Part shown: positions 1 through 7,925 of the stretch, in pieces
How the letters are laid out: each line of letters begins with the position of its first letter
Position numbering within the stretch: position 1 is the first letter of the stretch
Assembly: GCF_018614575.1 (NCBI RefSeq)
Contig: NZ_JAGGOJ010000011.1
Span: forward strand, 682,001 to 746,000
Length of the DNA stretch: 64,000 nucleotides
Reading direction: 5' to 3'
Origin: Streptomyces sp. ISL-10
Lineage (GTDB): Bacteria > Actinomycetota > Actinomycetes > Streptomycetales > Streptomycetaceae
Made by a program: the position numbers and the translations under genes
Notes under the pieces: model-generated
What the model was told of the DNA's origin: nothing
The model's input: the letters and a program-made list of their open reading frames with translations, nothing else
Database searches by the model: none

Positions 1-399
1 CTGCTCGCGGCGTTCGCCGCGGCGACGGCGGGCCTCGGCACGGACCTGGTGCTGCTGCACGGCTATCCGCACCACCGCGGCGCCGCCCGGCTGGCGAGCG
101 AGTATCCGCACGTGTACGCCGACTTGGGGCCCGCGGTGACGCGGACGGGCGCGCGGGCCGCGGCGGTGCTCGCGGAGATCCTGGAGCTGGCCCCGTTCGG
201 AAAGCTGCTGTTCTCGAGCGGGGCGCGCGGCCTGCCGGAGCTGCACGTGGTGGGCGCCCGCACCTTCCGCGACGCGGTGAGCCGGGTACTCGGCGGCTGG
301 GTGGACGAGGGCGCGTGGGCGCGCTCGGACGCGGAACGGGTGGCGGGGATGATGGCGGCCGGAAACGCGCGCCGGGTCTACGGGCTCACCGCACCGTGA
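1..399 (+). CDS. Amidohydrolase family protein, 3' end only
   Basis: The frame is open from base 1 to TGA at 397-399, giving the last 132 residues of a protein whose start lies outside the window. Sequence such as LLHGYPHHR, YADLGPAV, GKLLFSSGARGLPELH and a final ARRVYGL fits the C-terminal half of the amidohydrolase-2 TIM-barrel group. Such proteins hydrolyse or decarboxylate small substrates at a metal site. Where relatives I remember carry SSDA, with Asp as a metal or catalytic residue, this protein reads SSGA, so that Asp may be lost. It converges on ctaA with a 33-base gap. The substrate cannot be told. Confidence 0.7.
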   Translation: MLAAFAAATAGLGTDLVLLHGYPHHRGAARLASEYPHVYADLGPAVTRTGARAAAVLAEILELAPFGKLLFSSGARGLPELHVVGARTFRDAVSRVLGGWVDEGAWARSDAERVAGMMAAGNARRVYGLTAP

Positions 400-432
400 G
401 TCTCCCGGGGCCCGCGGCCCCGGAGCGGCAGC

Positions 433-1422
433 TCACACCGGAGAGAGCGCGTCGTCCGTCCGGGAGGGGGCCACTGCGTCCGACACCTGGCGCTCGCGCA
501 GGCTGAGCGCGAGGCGCAGCACCGCGATCCACATCAGCGACGAGCCCAGCATGTGCAGGCCCACCAGGACCTCGGGGACGTGGGTGAAGTACTGGACGTA
601 ACCGATCACGCCCTGCGCCAGGACCACCAGCAGCAGGTCGCGCGCCCGGGCCCGGGTGTCGTCCGGGGCGTCGACCACCCGCAGCACCAGCCACATCGCC
701 ACGGCCAGCGCGCACACGACCCAGGCCGCGATCGCGTGGACGTGGGCCGCGGCCGTCCAGTCCCACGGCATACGCGGCACATCGCTGCTGTCACCCGCGT
801 GCTTGCCGGAGCCCGTCACCGACGTCCCCAGCACGATCAGCACCGCCGACGCCGTGATGATCGCCCACGACAGCTTGCGCACCGGACGCGGCACGCGGGG
901 CCGGGGTGCGGCGTCGCCCTCGCCGGTGCGCACCCAGGTCACGGTCGCGGCCGTGAGGAGCGCGTTGGCGAGCAGGAAGTGGCCGGCGACGGTCCACGGG
1001 TTCAGGCCCGCCCACACGGTGATGCCGCCGACGACGGCGTTGCCCATGACGATCCAGAACTGCAGCCACGCCAGCCGCGTCAGACCGCGCCGCCACGGCT
1101 TGGTGGAGCGCACCGCGATGATGGCCCAGCCGACCGCGGCGGACAGCACGTACGTCAGCATCCGGTTGCCGAACTCGATCGCGCCGTGGAGTCCCTGCTC
1201 GGACGTGGCGACCAGGCTGTCGTCCGTGCACTTGGGCCAGGTGTCGCAGCCGAGACCGGAGCCGGTCAGCCGGACGGCGCCGCCCGTGACGATGATGAAG
1301 ACGCTCATCACGACGGCCGAGAGCGCCGCACGTCGCAGGGTTTTGGGCGACGGTGTCCAGCGCTGGGCGATATAGGCGAGGGGGGTCTGCACGGGCCCTA
1401 TCGTAGGCGGGGGCTTGTGCAC
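433..1422 (-). CDS. ctaA: Heme A synthase, COX15/CtaA family
   Basis: 329 residues. It oxidises the heme O methyl group to a formyl group, making heme A for aa3-type cytochrome oxidase in the membrane. The polytopic sequence has about eight hydrophobic segments in two similar halves. A periplasmic Cys pair (C59 and C65, in GCDTWPKC) matches the disulfide loop of Gram-positive CtaA. H79 in LHGAIEFGNR is a predicted heme ligand, and later His residues (HFLLANALLTAA, HVHAIAAW, LHMLGSSLMW) supply others. It lies 4 bases after the unknown gene upstream, so it is probably the last gene of that minus-strand unit. Confidence 0.95.
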   Translation of the reverse strand: MHKPPPTIGPVQTPLAYIAQRWTPSPKTLRRAALSAVVMSVFIIVTGGAVRLTGSGLGCDTWPKCTDDSLVATSEQGLHGAIEFGNRMLTYVLSAAVGWAIIAVRSTKPWRRGLTRLAWLQFWIVMGNAVVGGITVWAGLNPWTVAGHFLLANALLTAATVTWVRTGEGDAAPRPRVPRPVRKLSWAIITASAVLIVLGTSVTGSGKHAGDSSDVPRMPWDWTAAAHVHAIAAWVVCALAVAMWLVLRVVDAPDDTRARARDLLLVVLAQGVIGYVQYFTHVPEVLVGLHMLGSSLMWIAVLRLALSLRERQVSDAVAPSRTDDALSPV

Positions 1423-1426
1423 GGTT

Positions 1427-2545
1427 TCACGAGGGGTCCGGCGTGGGCGTGCACGTCATCCGGAAACGCGCCCCGTCCAGGTGTCCCTCCTCCTCCCACC
1501 ACAGGGCGAACCGCCACCCCGCCTCGTCCCCCGGGCGGTCCGGCGAGTGCAGGAAGGCGTCCGTCAGATCGGCGGCGACCGCCGCAGCGGTCCTGTCCGT
1601 CACCGCGTCCGTGCCGCGCCAGGGATACGCCATCGGCATCCATGCCCCGTCGTCCGCGCGCACGTCGAACCGCCACACCGCCCGCCACGAGCGCGCTCGC
1701 AGGATCCGCCGCGCCTCGGACCCGTCCAGCCCAAGCCCCTCCGCGATCGCGTCCTTCGCCACGCCCTCGATCCGCCCCGCCAGGACCGCCAGCGGCACCA
1801 GCCGCTCGGGCAGCAGCGCGCGCTTGTGCAACTGGGTGAGCCCGCCCTCGAAGGGACAGCGCCGCAGCCGGCGCGCCAGCTGGTCCCCCAGATGCTCCAG
1901 CACGGCCGCGTGCGCGCGCTCCGCCGGGACGGGTGGCGCCCACGCCGTGTGGAACGCCCGCTCGGCCCGTACGGCCCACTCCGCCGCGTCGACCGGGCGG
2001 CCGAGCTCCTCCAGCCGGTCGCCGAGGAAGGCGTAGGCCTGGGCCAGCCCCTCCTGGTTGCGCGGGTCACCGTGGTCCAGCCTCTCCCAGACGGCGATCG
2101 CCCGGTGGGTGGCCTCCACGGCGGCAAGACCCGCGAGCCGGTCCTCGGCCGAGGGTTGCTCGCCCCGCGGACGAAAGGCGTAGCGCGGCAGCCCCATCTC
2201 GTCGCTGAGCGGTTCCGCGAGGTAGACGGCCTGGCTGAGCAAGGCCCTGGCATACCAGCGGGCGTGCTCGTCGTCGTGCCGCGCGGGCTCGGCGCAGTGG
2301 CGAACGGCCTCGTCCACCGCGGCCAGCGCGTCCGCACGTCGGCCGATGTCGAAGTGGTGCCGCGCCAGATCGCCGTAGCGCAGGCTCAGTCTGGCGGTGA
2401 GGGACAGATCGTCGGTCGTGTGCGGGGCGAGCGCAGCGATGAGATCCGTCAGCATGCGCTCGCGCCGACGGGCCGAGGCGCCGGGCCGGCCACCCCTGAC
2501 CTTCGTCCACTCCGCGTCCAGTCGCAGTGCGGCATCCCGCTCCAT
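1427..2545 (-). CDS. Unknown protein, helical TPR-like
   Basis: 372 residues, start ATG at 2545. No family is recognised with certainty. The first 250 residues are helical and rich in Ala, Arg and Leu, with repeating blocks such as LSLRYGDLARHHFDIGRRADALAAVDEAV and LAQAYAFLGDRLEELGRPVDAAEWAVRAER. These look like tetratricopeptide helices. The C-terminal part contains Trp-rich stretches (WRAVWRFDVRADDGAW, WRFALWWEEEGHLDG). There is no signal peptide or membrane segment. It lies 48 bases after the ABC permease gene and 4 bases before ctaA, so it is probably co-transcribed with both. Function unknown. Confidence 0.75.
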   Translation of the reverse strand: MERDAALRLDAEWTKVRGGRPGASARRRERMLTDLIAALAPHTTDDLSLTARLSLRYGDLARHHFDIGRRADALAAVDEAVRHCAEPARHDDEHARWYARALLSQAVYLAEPLSDEMGLPRYAFRPRGEQPSAEDRLAGLAAVEATHRAIAVWERLDHGDPRNQEGLAQAYAFLGDRLEELGRPVDAAEWAVRAERAFHTAWAPPVPAERAHAAVLEHLGDQLARRLRRCPFEGGLTQLHKRALLPERLVPLAVLAGRIEGVAKDAIAEGLGLDGSEARRILRARSWRAVWRFDVRADDGAWMPMAYPWRGTDAVTDRTAAAVAADLTDAFLHSPDRPGDEAGWRFALWWEEEGHLDGARFRMTCTPTPDPS

Positions 2546-2593
2546 CCAGACCTCCAGTTGTGCGGGTCCGACGGGAGCATCCTTGCGCGCGCC

Positions 2594-3361
2594 TCACTCC
2601 CAGCGGAAGAGCCGGGCGGCCGCCCCCAGTCCGAGCAGTGCCCATACGGAAAGGATTCCTAGATCGCCCCAGGGCATGCCGGCGCCCTGCTGCAGAACGT
2701 CGCGCAGCCCGTCCGACAGCGCCGAGATCGGCAGCAGCCCCAGGACCGACGCGACACCGGCGGGGAACCTGTCCAGCGGCACGATCACCCCGCCGCCCAC
2801 CAGGAGCAGCAGGAAGACCAGGTTCGCGGCGGCCAGGGTCGCTTCGGCCCTGAGCGTCCCGGCCATCAGCAGCCCCAGCCCGGAGAAGGCCGCGGTGCCG
2901 AGGACGAGCAGCAGGAGCACGGCGAACGGATTGCCGTGCGGCGACCAGCCGAGCGCGAAGGCGATCACGGTCAGCAGCACGATCTGGAGCACCTCGGTGA
3001 CCAGCACCGAGAGCGTCTTGGCACACATCAGCGCCCAGCGCGGGATGGGCGAGGCGCCGAGCCGCTTGAGCACCCCGTAGCGCCGCTCGAAGCCGGTCGC
3101 GATGGCCTGGCCGGTGAAGGCGGTGGACATCACGGCGAGCGCGAGGACGCCGGGTGCGAGGAAGTCGACGGCCCTGCCGTCGCCCGTGTCGACGATGTCC
3201 ACCGTGGAGAACAGGACGAGAAGCAGCGACGGGATGATCACGGTGAGCAGCAGCTGCTCGCCGTTGCGCAGCAGCATTCTGGTCTCGAAGGCGGCCTGCG
3301 CCGCGATCATGCGGGTCAGCGGCGCGGCGCCCGGCTTCGGTGTGTACGTACCGGCGCTCAT
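2594..3361 (-). CDS. ABC-2 type transporter permease
   Basis: 255 residues from ATG at 3361. A longer frame exists upstream, but this start overlaps the ATPase stop by the coupling sequence ATGA. About six membrane segments and the layout of the ABC-2/DrrB group are visible: an early amphipathic stretch (AAFETRMLLRNGEQ), a GVLALAVMSTAFTGQAIATGFERRYGVLKRLGASP region, and a late TM pair. With the adjoining ATPase it should form an exporter for an unknown lipid, drug or polymer. Its place in the ctaA neighbourhood is typical of Streptomyces and does not reveal the substrate. Confidence 0.9.
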   Translation of the reverse strand: MSAGTYTPKPGAAPLTRMIAAQAAFETRMLLRNGEQLLLTVIIPSLLLVLFSTVDIVDTGDGRAVDFLAPGVLALAVMSTAFTGQAIATGFERRYGVLKRLGASPIPRWALMCAKTLSVLVTEVLQIVLLTVIAFALGWSPHGNPFAVLLLLVLGTAAFSGLGLLMAGTLRAEATLAAANLVFLLLLVGGGVIVPLDRFPAGVASVLGLLPISALSDGLRDVLQQGAGMPWGDLGILSVWALLGLGAAARLFRWE

Positions 3362-4284
3362 CCGCGCAGCTCCTTGCCCGTGAGCGTAAGAAAGACGTCT
3401 TCGAGCGTGTGGCGTTCGACCGAGATGCCGTCCGGCATCACTCCGTGCTGGGCGCACCAGGTCGTGACCGTCGCCAGCAGCTGGGGGTCGACCTGGCCGC
3501 TGATCCGGTACGCGCCAGGGGTGAGCTCCGCCGCGGCAGTGCCGTCCGGGAGCGCCTTGAGCAGCGAGCCGAGGTCGAGACCGGGGCGGCCGGTGAAGCG
3601 CAGGGTGTTCTCGGCGCCGCCGCGGCAGAGCTCCTCCGCGGTGCCGCGGGCGATCACCCGGCCCGCGTCCACGATGGCGACGGCGTCCGCCAGTTCCTCG
3701 GCCTCGTCCATGAAGTGCGTGGTCAGCACGGTGGTTACGCCGTCGGCGCGCAGTTCGCGCACGAGCTGCCAGGTGGCGCGGCGGGCCTGCGGGTCGAGCC
3801 CGGCCGTCGGCTCGTCGAGGAAGACGAGCTCGGGCCGGCCGATGACGGCCATGGCGAGAGCGAGCCGCTGCTGCTGACCGCCGGAGAGCCGGCGATAGGT
3901 GGTGCGGCCGCAGCTGCCGAGGCCGAGCCGTTCCATCAGCGCGTCGACGTCCAGCGGATGCGCGTGCAGCTTCGCCATGTGCCGCAGCATTTCGTCTGCG
4001 CGGGCGCCCGAGTACACGCCGCCGGACTGGAGCATCACGCCGACGCGCGGACGCAGCCGTGCCGCGTCGGCGACCGGGTCGAGGCCGAGGACGCGCACCG
4101 TGCCGGCGTCGGCGCGGCGGTATCCCTCGCAGGTTTCGATCGTGGTGGTCTTACCGGCTCCGTTGGGGCCGAGCACGGCGGTCACGGATCCCGCGGCGAC
4201 GTCGAGGTCCAGGCCGTCCACCGCGGTCTTCGATCCGTACCGTTTGACCAGGCCCCGGATCTGGACGGCCCACTGGTTGCTCAT
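3358..4284 (-). CDS. ABC transporter ATP-binding protein (DrrA-like)
   Basis: 308 residues, start ATG at 4284. The open frame continues upstream through the repeat array to 5508, but that stretch is not gene-like. Walker A (GPNGAGKTTTIE), the Q-loop region, the signature LSGGQQQRLALA and Walker B (LVFLDEPTAGLD) followed by the switch region TTHFMDEAEEL are all intact. The C-terminal third resembles the regulatory tail of DrrA/CcmA-type ATPases. It powers the permease whose gene overlaps its stop by 4 bases. The unit probably includes the unknown gene and ctaA. Confidence 0.93.
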   Translation of the reverse strand: MSNQWAVQIRGLVKRYGSKTAVDGLDLDVAAGSVTAVLGPNGAGKTTTIETCEGYRRADAGTVRVLGLDPVADAARLRPRVGVMLQSGGVYSGARADEMLRHMAKLHAHPLDVDALMERLGLGSCGRTTYRRLSGGQQQRLALAMAVIGRPELVFLDEPTAGLDPQARRATWQLVRELRADGVTTVLTTHFMDEAEELADAVAIVDAGRVIARGTAEELCRGGAENTLRFTGRPGLDLGSLLKALPDGTAAAELTPGAYRISGQVDPQLLATVTTWCAQHGVMPDGISVERHTLEDVFLTLTGKELRG

Positions 4285-4369
4285 GCGGGGAAGTCTAAGG
4301 ACCCGCCGGGACCGCTCCGGCCGCGCCCCCGGGGCCCGCCGGGCGCACCGGCGGACTGCCTGGTCACGG

Positions 4370-4658
4370 GCCGGCCTGACCCCGGCAGGGGCCGTTTGGT
4401 GGTTGGCGTCCGGTTGGTGGTTTCCACGGGGCCGGCCTGACCCGGGCCGTGGCTTGCCCGGGCAGGGGCCGTTGGTGGTTGCTGTCCGGTTGGTGGTTTC
4501 CACGGGGCCGGCCTGACCGGGGCCGTGGCTTGCCCGGGCAGGGGCCGTTGGTGGTTGCTGTCCGGTTGGTGGTTTCCACGGGGCCGGCCTGACCGGGGCC
4601 GTGGCTTGCCCGGGCAGGGGCCGTTGGTGGTTGGCGTCCGGTTGGTGGTTTCCACGGC
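4370..4658. repeat. 76-bp tandem repeat array, about 3.8 units
   Basis: The anchor GCCGGCCTGA starts at 4370, 4431, 4507 and 4583. The first unit is 61 bp, lacking a 15-bp block, and the next three are 76 bp and nearly identical. Each full unit carries GCCCGGGC, two GGTTGGTGGTT-like stretches, and an inverted pair CCACGG ... CCGTGG around the unit junction that could fold. The array fills most of the 414-base gap between the divergent ABC exporter and DUF72 genes and stops about 40 bases before the DUF72 start. Confidence 0.95.
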
Positions 4659-4698
4659 CGACGACGGTGAGGCGGCCTGGACGGGGAAGGATCACCGT

Positions 4699-5526
4699 AT
4701 GCCCGTACTCATCGGCACCTCCGGGTGGCAGTACCGGGACTGGCGCGGCGCCCTCTACCCCGAGGGCCTGCCCCAGCGGCTCTGGCTGGAGGAGTACGCG
4801 CGGCACTTCGTGACCGTCGAGAGCAACAACGCCTTCTACCGGCTGCCCGAGCGCAGGACCTTCGCCGACTGGCGCGACCGCACCCCCGACGACTTCGTCA
4901 TGGCGGTGAAGGCCAGCCGCTTCCTCACCCACATCAAGCGGCTGAAGGATCCCGAGGAGCCCGTCGAGCGGCTCATGGGCCGTGCCGAAGCGCTGGGGGA
5001 GCGGCTGGGGCCCGTACTGCTCCAGCTGCCGCCGACCCTCCGCGCCGACGCCGCGGCACTGGACGCGGTGCTCGCCTGCTTCCCGTGCCATGTACGCGTG
5101 GCGGTCGAGCCGCGGCACGACTCGTGGTGGACCGAGGAGATCGCCGGGGTTCTGGCGGCCCGGGGTGCGGCCCTGTGCTGGGCGGACCGCGGCTCGCGGC
5201 CGGTGACCCCGCTGTGGCGGACGGCGGACTGGGGATATCTGCGCTTCCACGAGGGCCGGGCGAAGCCCTGGCCGGGCTACGGGCGCCAGGCGCTCGCGAC
5301 CTGGGCGGGGCGTGCCGCGGACGCCTGGTCCGACCGGGCCGACGTCTACGCGTTCTTCAACAACGACCCGGGTGGCGCGGCCGTCCGGGATGCGGTCGCG
5401 TTCGCCCGTGCGGTGGTGTCCCGGGGCCGCACGGCACCCCGTCCGACGGCGGGCGCTCCCGCGGGCGGGCACCCGGGCGGACCTGCGAAGGACGTGCCGA
5501 ATGATCATTTCCGCAGGTCAGCTTAG
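4699..5526 (+). CDS. DUF72 family protein (YecE-like)
   Basis: 275 residues from ATG at 4699. The frame opens further upstream only through the repeat array. Family hallmarks are the start MPVLIGTSGWQYRDWRG, the VESNNAFYRLP block, a KASRFLTHIKRLKDPEEPVERL segment and the late YAFFNND element. The family adopts a TIM-barrel fold and its biochemical role is not established, so no reaction is assigned. The stop codon lies inside the candidate iron box of the suf promoter, so this gene abuts the Fe-S operon directly and read-through into suf is possible. Confidence 0.9.
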   Translation: MPVLIGTSGWQYRDWRGALYPEGLPQRLWLEEYARHFVTVESNNAFYRLPERRTFADWRDRTPDDFVMAVKASRFLTHIKRLKDPEEPVERLMGRAEALGERLGPVLLQLPPTLRADAAALDAVLACFPCHVRVAVEPRHDSWWTEEIAGVLAARGAALCWADRGSRPVTPLWRTADWGYLRFHEGRAKPWPGYGRQALATWAGRAADAWSDRADVYAFFNNDPGGAAVRDAVAFARAVVSRGRTAPRPTAGAPAGGHPGGPAKDVPNDHFRRSA

Positions 5527-5537
5527 GTATGCCTAAG
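5518..5537. promoter_or_regulatory. Candidate iron box (DmdR/IdeR type)
   Basis: CTTAGG-TATG-CCTAAG at 5522-5537 is an inverted repeat. Aligned to the 19-base IdeR/DmdR consensus TTAGGTTAGGCTAACCTAA, the segment 5518-5536 matches 13 of 19 positions, including the complete TTAGG and CCTAA arms of the second half. It overlaps the DUF72 stop and sits about 70 bases upstream of sufR. Iron-dependent control of suf would make sense, but this is inferred from the sequence alone. Confidence 0.5.
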
Positions 5538-5572
5538 TGATGTACGGCACCGCGCGGTGATCCGGACGCGGC

Positions 5573-5609
5573 TTGTCACTCTCTGAGGAATTACGCAACA
5601 ATGGCGTTG
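5573..5609 (+). promoter_or_regulatory. suf promoter with SufR operator CAAC-N6-GTTG
   Basis: A -35-like TTGTCA (5573-5578), an 18-base spacer and a -10-like AACAAT (5597-5602) place transcription near 5609, which is also the GTG start of sufR. That predicts a leaderless mRNA. The palindrome CAAC-AATGGC-GTTG (5596-5609) covers the -10 and start site. It matches the operator form known for SufR repressors. Bound holo-SufR would therefore block the polymerase. Confidence 0.7.
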
Positions 5610-6352
5610 TGAAAAACGTTGGCGAGGCTCCCCATGAGGAACTCGCGACCGGTGAGCGCTCCACGCGCAACCGCGTCGCGCGCTCCATCCTGGACCACGG
5701 CCCGTCCACCGTGGCCGACCTCGCGGGCCGTCTCGGACTCACGCAGGCGGCCGTCCGCCGTCACCTCGACTCCCTCGTCTCGGACAACGTCGTGGAGGCG
5801 CGCGAGCAGCGCGTGTACGGCGCGCGCACGCGCGGCCGCCCGGCCAAGGTGTTCGCCCTGACCGACTGCGGCCGGGACGCCTTCGACCAGTCGTACGACA
5901 CGCTGGCCGTCGACGCCCTCCGCTGGATCGAGGAGAATGCCGGAGGGGAAGCGGCCGTCGCCGCTTTCGCCCGGGACCGGTTCGAGGCGCAGGCCGAGGC
6001 CTACCGCGCCGCCGTCGAGGCCGCGGCCCCCGAGGAGCGCACCGAAGCGCTGGCCAAGGCCCTCAGTGCCGACGGGTACGCTGCTACGGCCCGTACCGCG
6101 CCGGTCGGCGAACAGCTCTGCCAGCACCACTGCCCGGTCGCCCACGCGGCCGAGAAGTACCCGCAGCTGTGCGAGGCGGAGACAGAGTTCTTCTCCAAGC
6201 TCCTCGGGACGCATGTGCAGCGGCTCGCCACCATCGCCCACGGCGACGGCGTCTGCACGACGTTCATCCCGCGCGGCTCGCCCCAGAGCAGCGCCCCCCA
6301 GACCACCACATCACCAGCATCTGCAAGCACGGCCGGGAGGAACCCCGCATGA
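5609..6352 (+). CDS. sufR: Fe-S cluster-sensing repressor SufR
   Basis: 247 residues from GTG 5609, chosen because it sits at the predicted transcription start and begins the conserved part; an in-frame TTG at 5573 would fall in the promoter. The N-terminal winged helix (SILDHGPSTVADLAGRLGL, TQAAVRRHLDSLV) is ArsR/DeoR-like. The C-terminal half has Cys171, Cys175, Cys188 and Cys216. The spacing C-X12-C-X27-C fits the 4Fe-4S binding region of SufR proteins. Family knowledge says the cluster-loaded form represses its own suf operon, and loss of the cluster relieves this. Its stop overlaps sufB by ATGA, so the two are translationally coupled. Confidence 0.93.
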   Translation: MKNVGEAPHEELATGERSTRNRVARSILDHGPSTVADLAGRLGLTQAAVRRHLDSLVSDNVVEAREQRVYGARTRGRPAKVFALTDCGRDAFDQSYDTLAVDALRWIEENAGGEAAVAAFARDRFEAQAEAYRAAVEAAAPEERTEALAKALSADGYAATARTAPVGEQLCQHHCPVAHAAEKYPQLCEAETEFFSKLLGTHVQRLATIAHGDGVCTTFIPRGSPQSSAPQTTTSPASASTAGRNPA

Positions 6353-7770
6353 CTCTCCCCACGGAGACTGCCCACCCCGAACTCGAGGGTCTGGGTAAGT
6401 ACGAATTCGGCTGGGCCGACTCCGACGCGGCAGGTGCCGCGGCCAAGCGCGGTCTCTCCGAGGAAGTCGTCCGCGACATCTCCGCGAAGAAGAACGAGCC
6501 GGAGTGGATGCTGAAGCTGCGGCTGAAGGGTCTGCGCCTCTTCGACAAGAAGCCGATGCCGAGCTGGGGCTCCGATCTGTCGGGCATCGACTTCGACAAC
6601 ATCAAGTACTTCGTGCGCTCCACCGAGGCGCAGGCCGCCTCGTGGGAGGAGCTGCCCGAGGACATCAAGAACACCTACGACAAGCTCGGCATCCCGGAGG
6701 CGGAGAAGCAGCGCCTGGTCGCCGGTGTCGCCGCCCAGTACGAGTCCGAGGTCGTCTACCACCAGATCCGTGAGGACCTGGAGGAGCAGGGCGTCATCTT
6801 CCTGGACACCGACACCGCGCTGAAGGAGCACCCGGAGCTCTTCCAGGAGTACTTCGGCACGGTCATCCCGGTCGGCGACAACAAGTTCGCGTCACTGAAC
6901 ACCGCCGTGTGGTCCGGCGGATCGTTCATCTACGTCCCCAAGGGCGTCCACGTGGACATCCCGCTGCAGGCCTACTTCCGTATCAACACGGAGAACATGG
7001 GCCAGTTCGAGCGGACGCTGATCATCGTCGACGAGGACGCCTACGTCCACTACGTCGAGGGCTGCACCGCCCCGATCTACTCCTCGGACTCGCTGCACAG
7101 CGCCGTGGTCGAGATCATCGTCAAGAAGGGCGGCCGCTGCCGCTACACGACCATCCAGAACTGGTCGAACAACGTCTACAACCTGGTCACCAAGCGCGCC
7201 GTGGCGTACGAGGGCGCGACCATGGAGTGGGTCGACGGCAACATCGGCTCCAAGGTGACGATGAAGTACCCGGCCGTCTACCTGATGGGCGAGCACGCCA
7301 AGGGCGAGACCCTGTCCATCGCCTTCGCGGGCGAGGGCCAGCACCAGGACGCCGGCGCCAAGATGGTCCACATGGCCCCGAACACCTCGTCGAACATCGT
7401 CTCCAAGTCGGTGGCACGAGGTGGCGGCCGCACCTCGTACCGCGGTCTGATCGAGATCGGCGAGGGTGCGCCGGGCGCCAAGTCCAACGTGCTCTGCGAC
7501 GCGCTGCTGGTCGACACGATCTCCCGCTCCGACACCTATCCGTACGTCGACGTCCGCGAGGACGACGTCTCCATGGGCCACGAGGCGACCGTCTCGAAGG
7601 TCTCCGAGGACCAGCTCTTCTACCTGATGAGCCGCGGTCTGACCGAGTTCGAGGCCATGGCGATGATCGTGCGCGGCTTCGTCGAGCCGATCGCCAAGGA
7701 GCTCCCGATGGAGTACGCGCTGGAGCTCAACCGGCTGATCGAGCTGCAGATGGAAGGCGCGGTGGGCTAG
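6349..7770 (+). CDS. sufB: Fe-S assembly scaffold protein SufB
   Basis: 473 residues, the normal SufB length. SufB forms the scaffold complex with SufC and SufD on which nascent clusters are built in the cytosol. The sequence follows the family throughout: PEWMLKLRLKGL near residue 45, the FASLNTAVWSGGSFIYVPKGV core, the beta-helix segment around EGCTAPIYSSDSLHSAVVEI, and the C-terminal SDTYPYVDVREDDVSMGHEATVSKV and FYLMSRGLTEFEA helices. No intein or frameshift is seen. It overlaps sufR by 4 bases, and sufD follows after a 155-base gap. Confidence 0.97.
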   Translation: MTLPTETAHPELEGLGKYEFGWADSDAAGAAAKRGLSEEVVRDISAKKNEPEWMLKLRLKGLRLFDKKPMPSWGSDLSGIDFDNIKYFVRSTEAQAASWEELPEDIKNTYDKLGIPEAEKQRLVAGVAAQYESEVVYHQIREDLEEQGVIFLDTDTALKEHPELFQEYFGTVIPVGDNKFASLNTAVWSGGSFIYVPKGVHVDIPLQAYFRINTENMGQFERTLIIVDEDAYVHYVEGCTAPIYSSDSLHSAVVEIIVKKGGRCRYTTIQNWSNNVYNLVTKRAVAYEGATMEWVDGNIGSKVTMKYPAVYLMGEHAKGETLSIAFAGEGQHQDAGAKMVHMAPNTSSNIVSKSVARGGGRTSYRGLIEIGEGAPGAKSNVLCDALLVDTISRSDTYPYVDVREDDVSMGHEATVSKVSEDQLFYLMSRGLTEFEAMAMIVRGFVEPIAKELPMEYALELNRLIELQMEGAVG

Positions 7771-7925
7771 ACCGCCGACCGGATCACGTCCCTGGGGCTC
7801 ACCCGGTGAGCCCCGTCAGCGGACCCCGGCAGACTGCCGCAGCCGGAGCCGAAAGGCGCCGGCCCGCAGCGGCCCCGTGGGCGAGCGCACGCACCTGAAC
7901 GCAGAAAGCGAGCAGACCGACAGCC

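Noticed and set aside
4281..4698. 76-bp repeats as a possible CRISPR array or coding repeat protein
   Set aside because: The units are contiguous without variable spacers, and no cas gene is near. The open frames through them only reflect the periodic sequence (76 is not a multiple of 3).
4285..5508. Long N-terminal extension of the ABC ATPase across the array
   Set aside because: The frame is antisense to DUF72 and repeat-derived; the ATPase start at 4284 fits the family.
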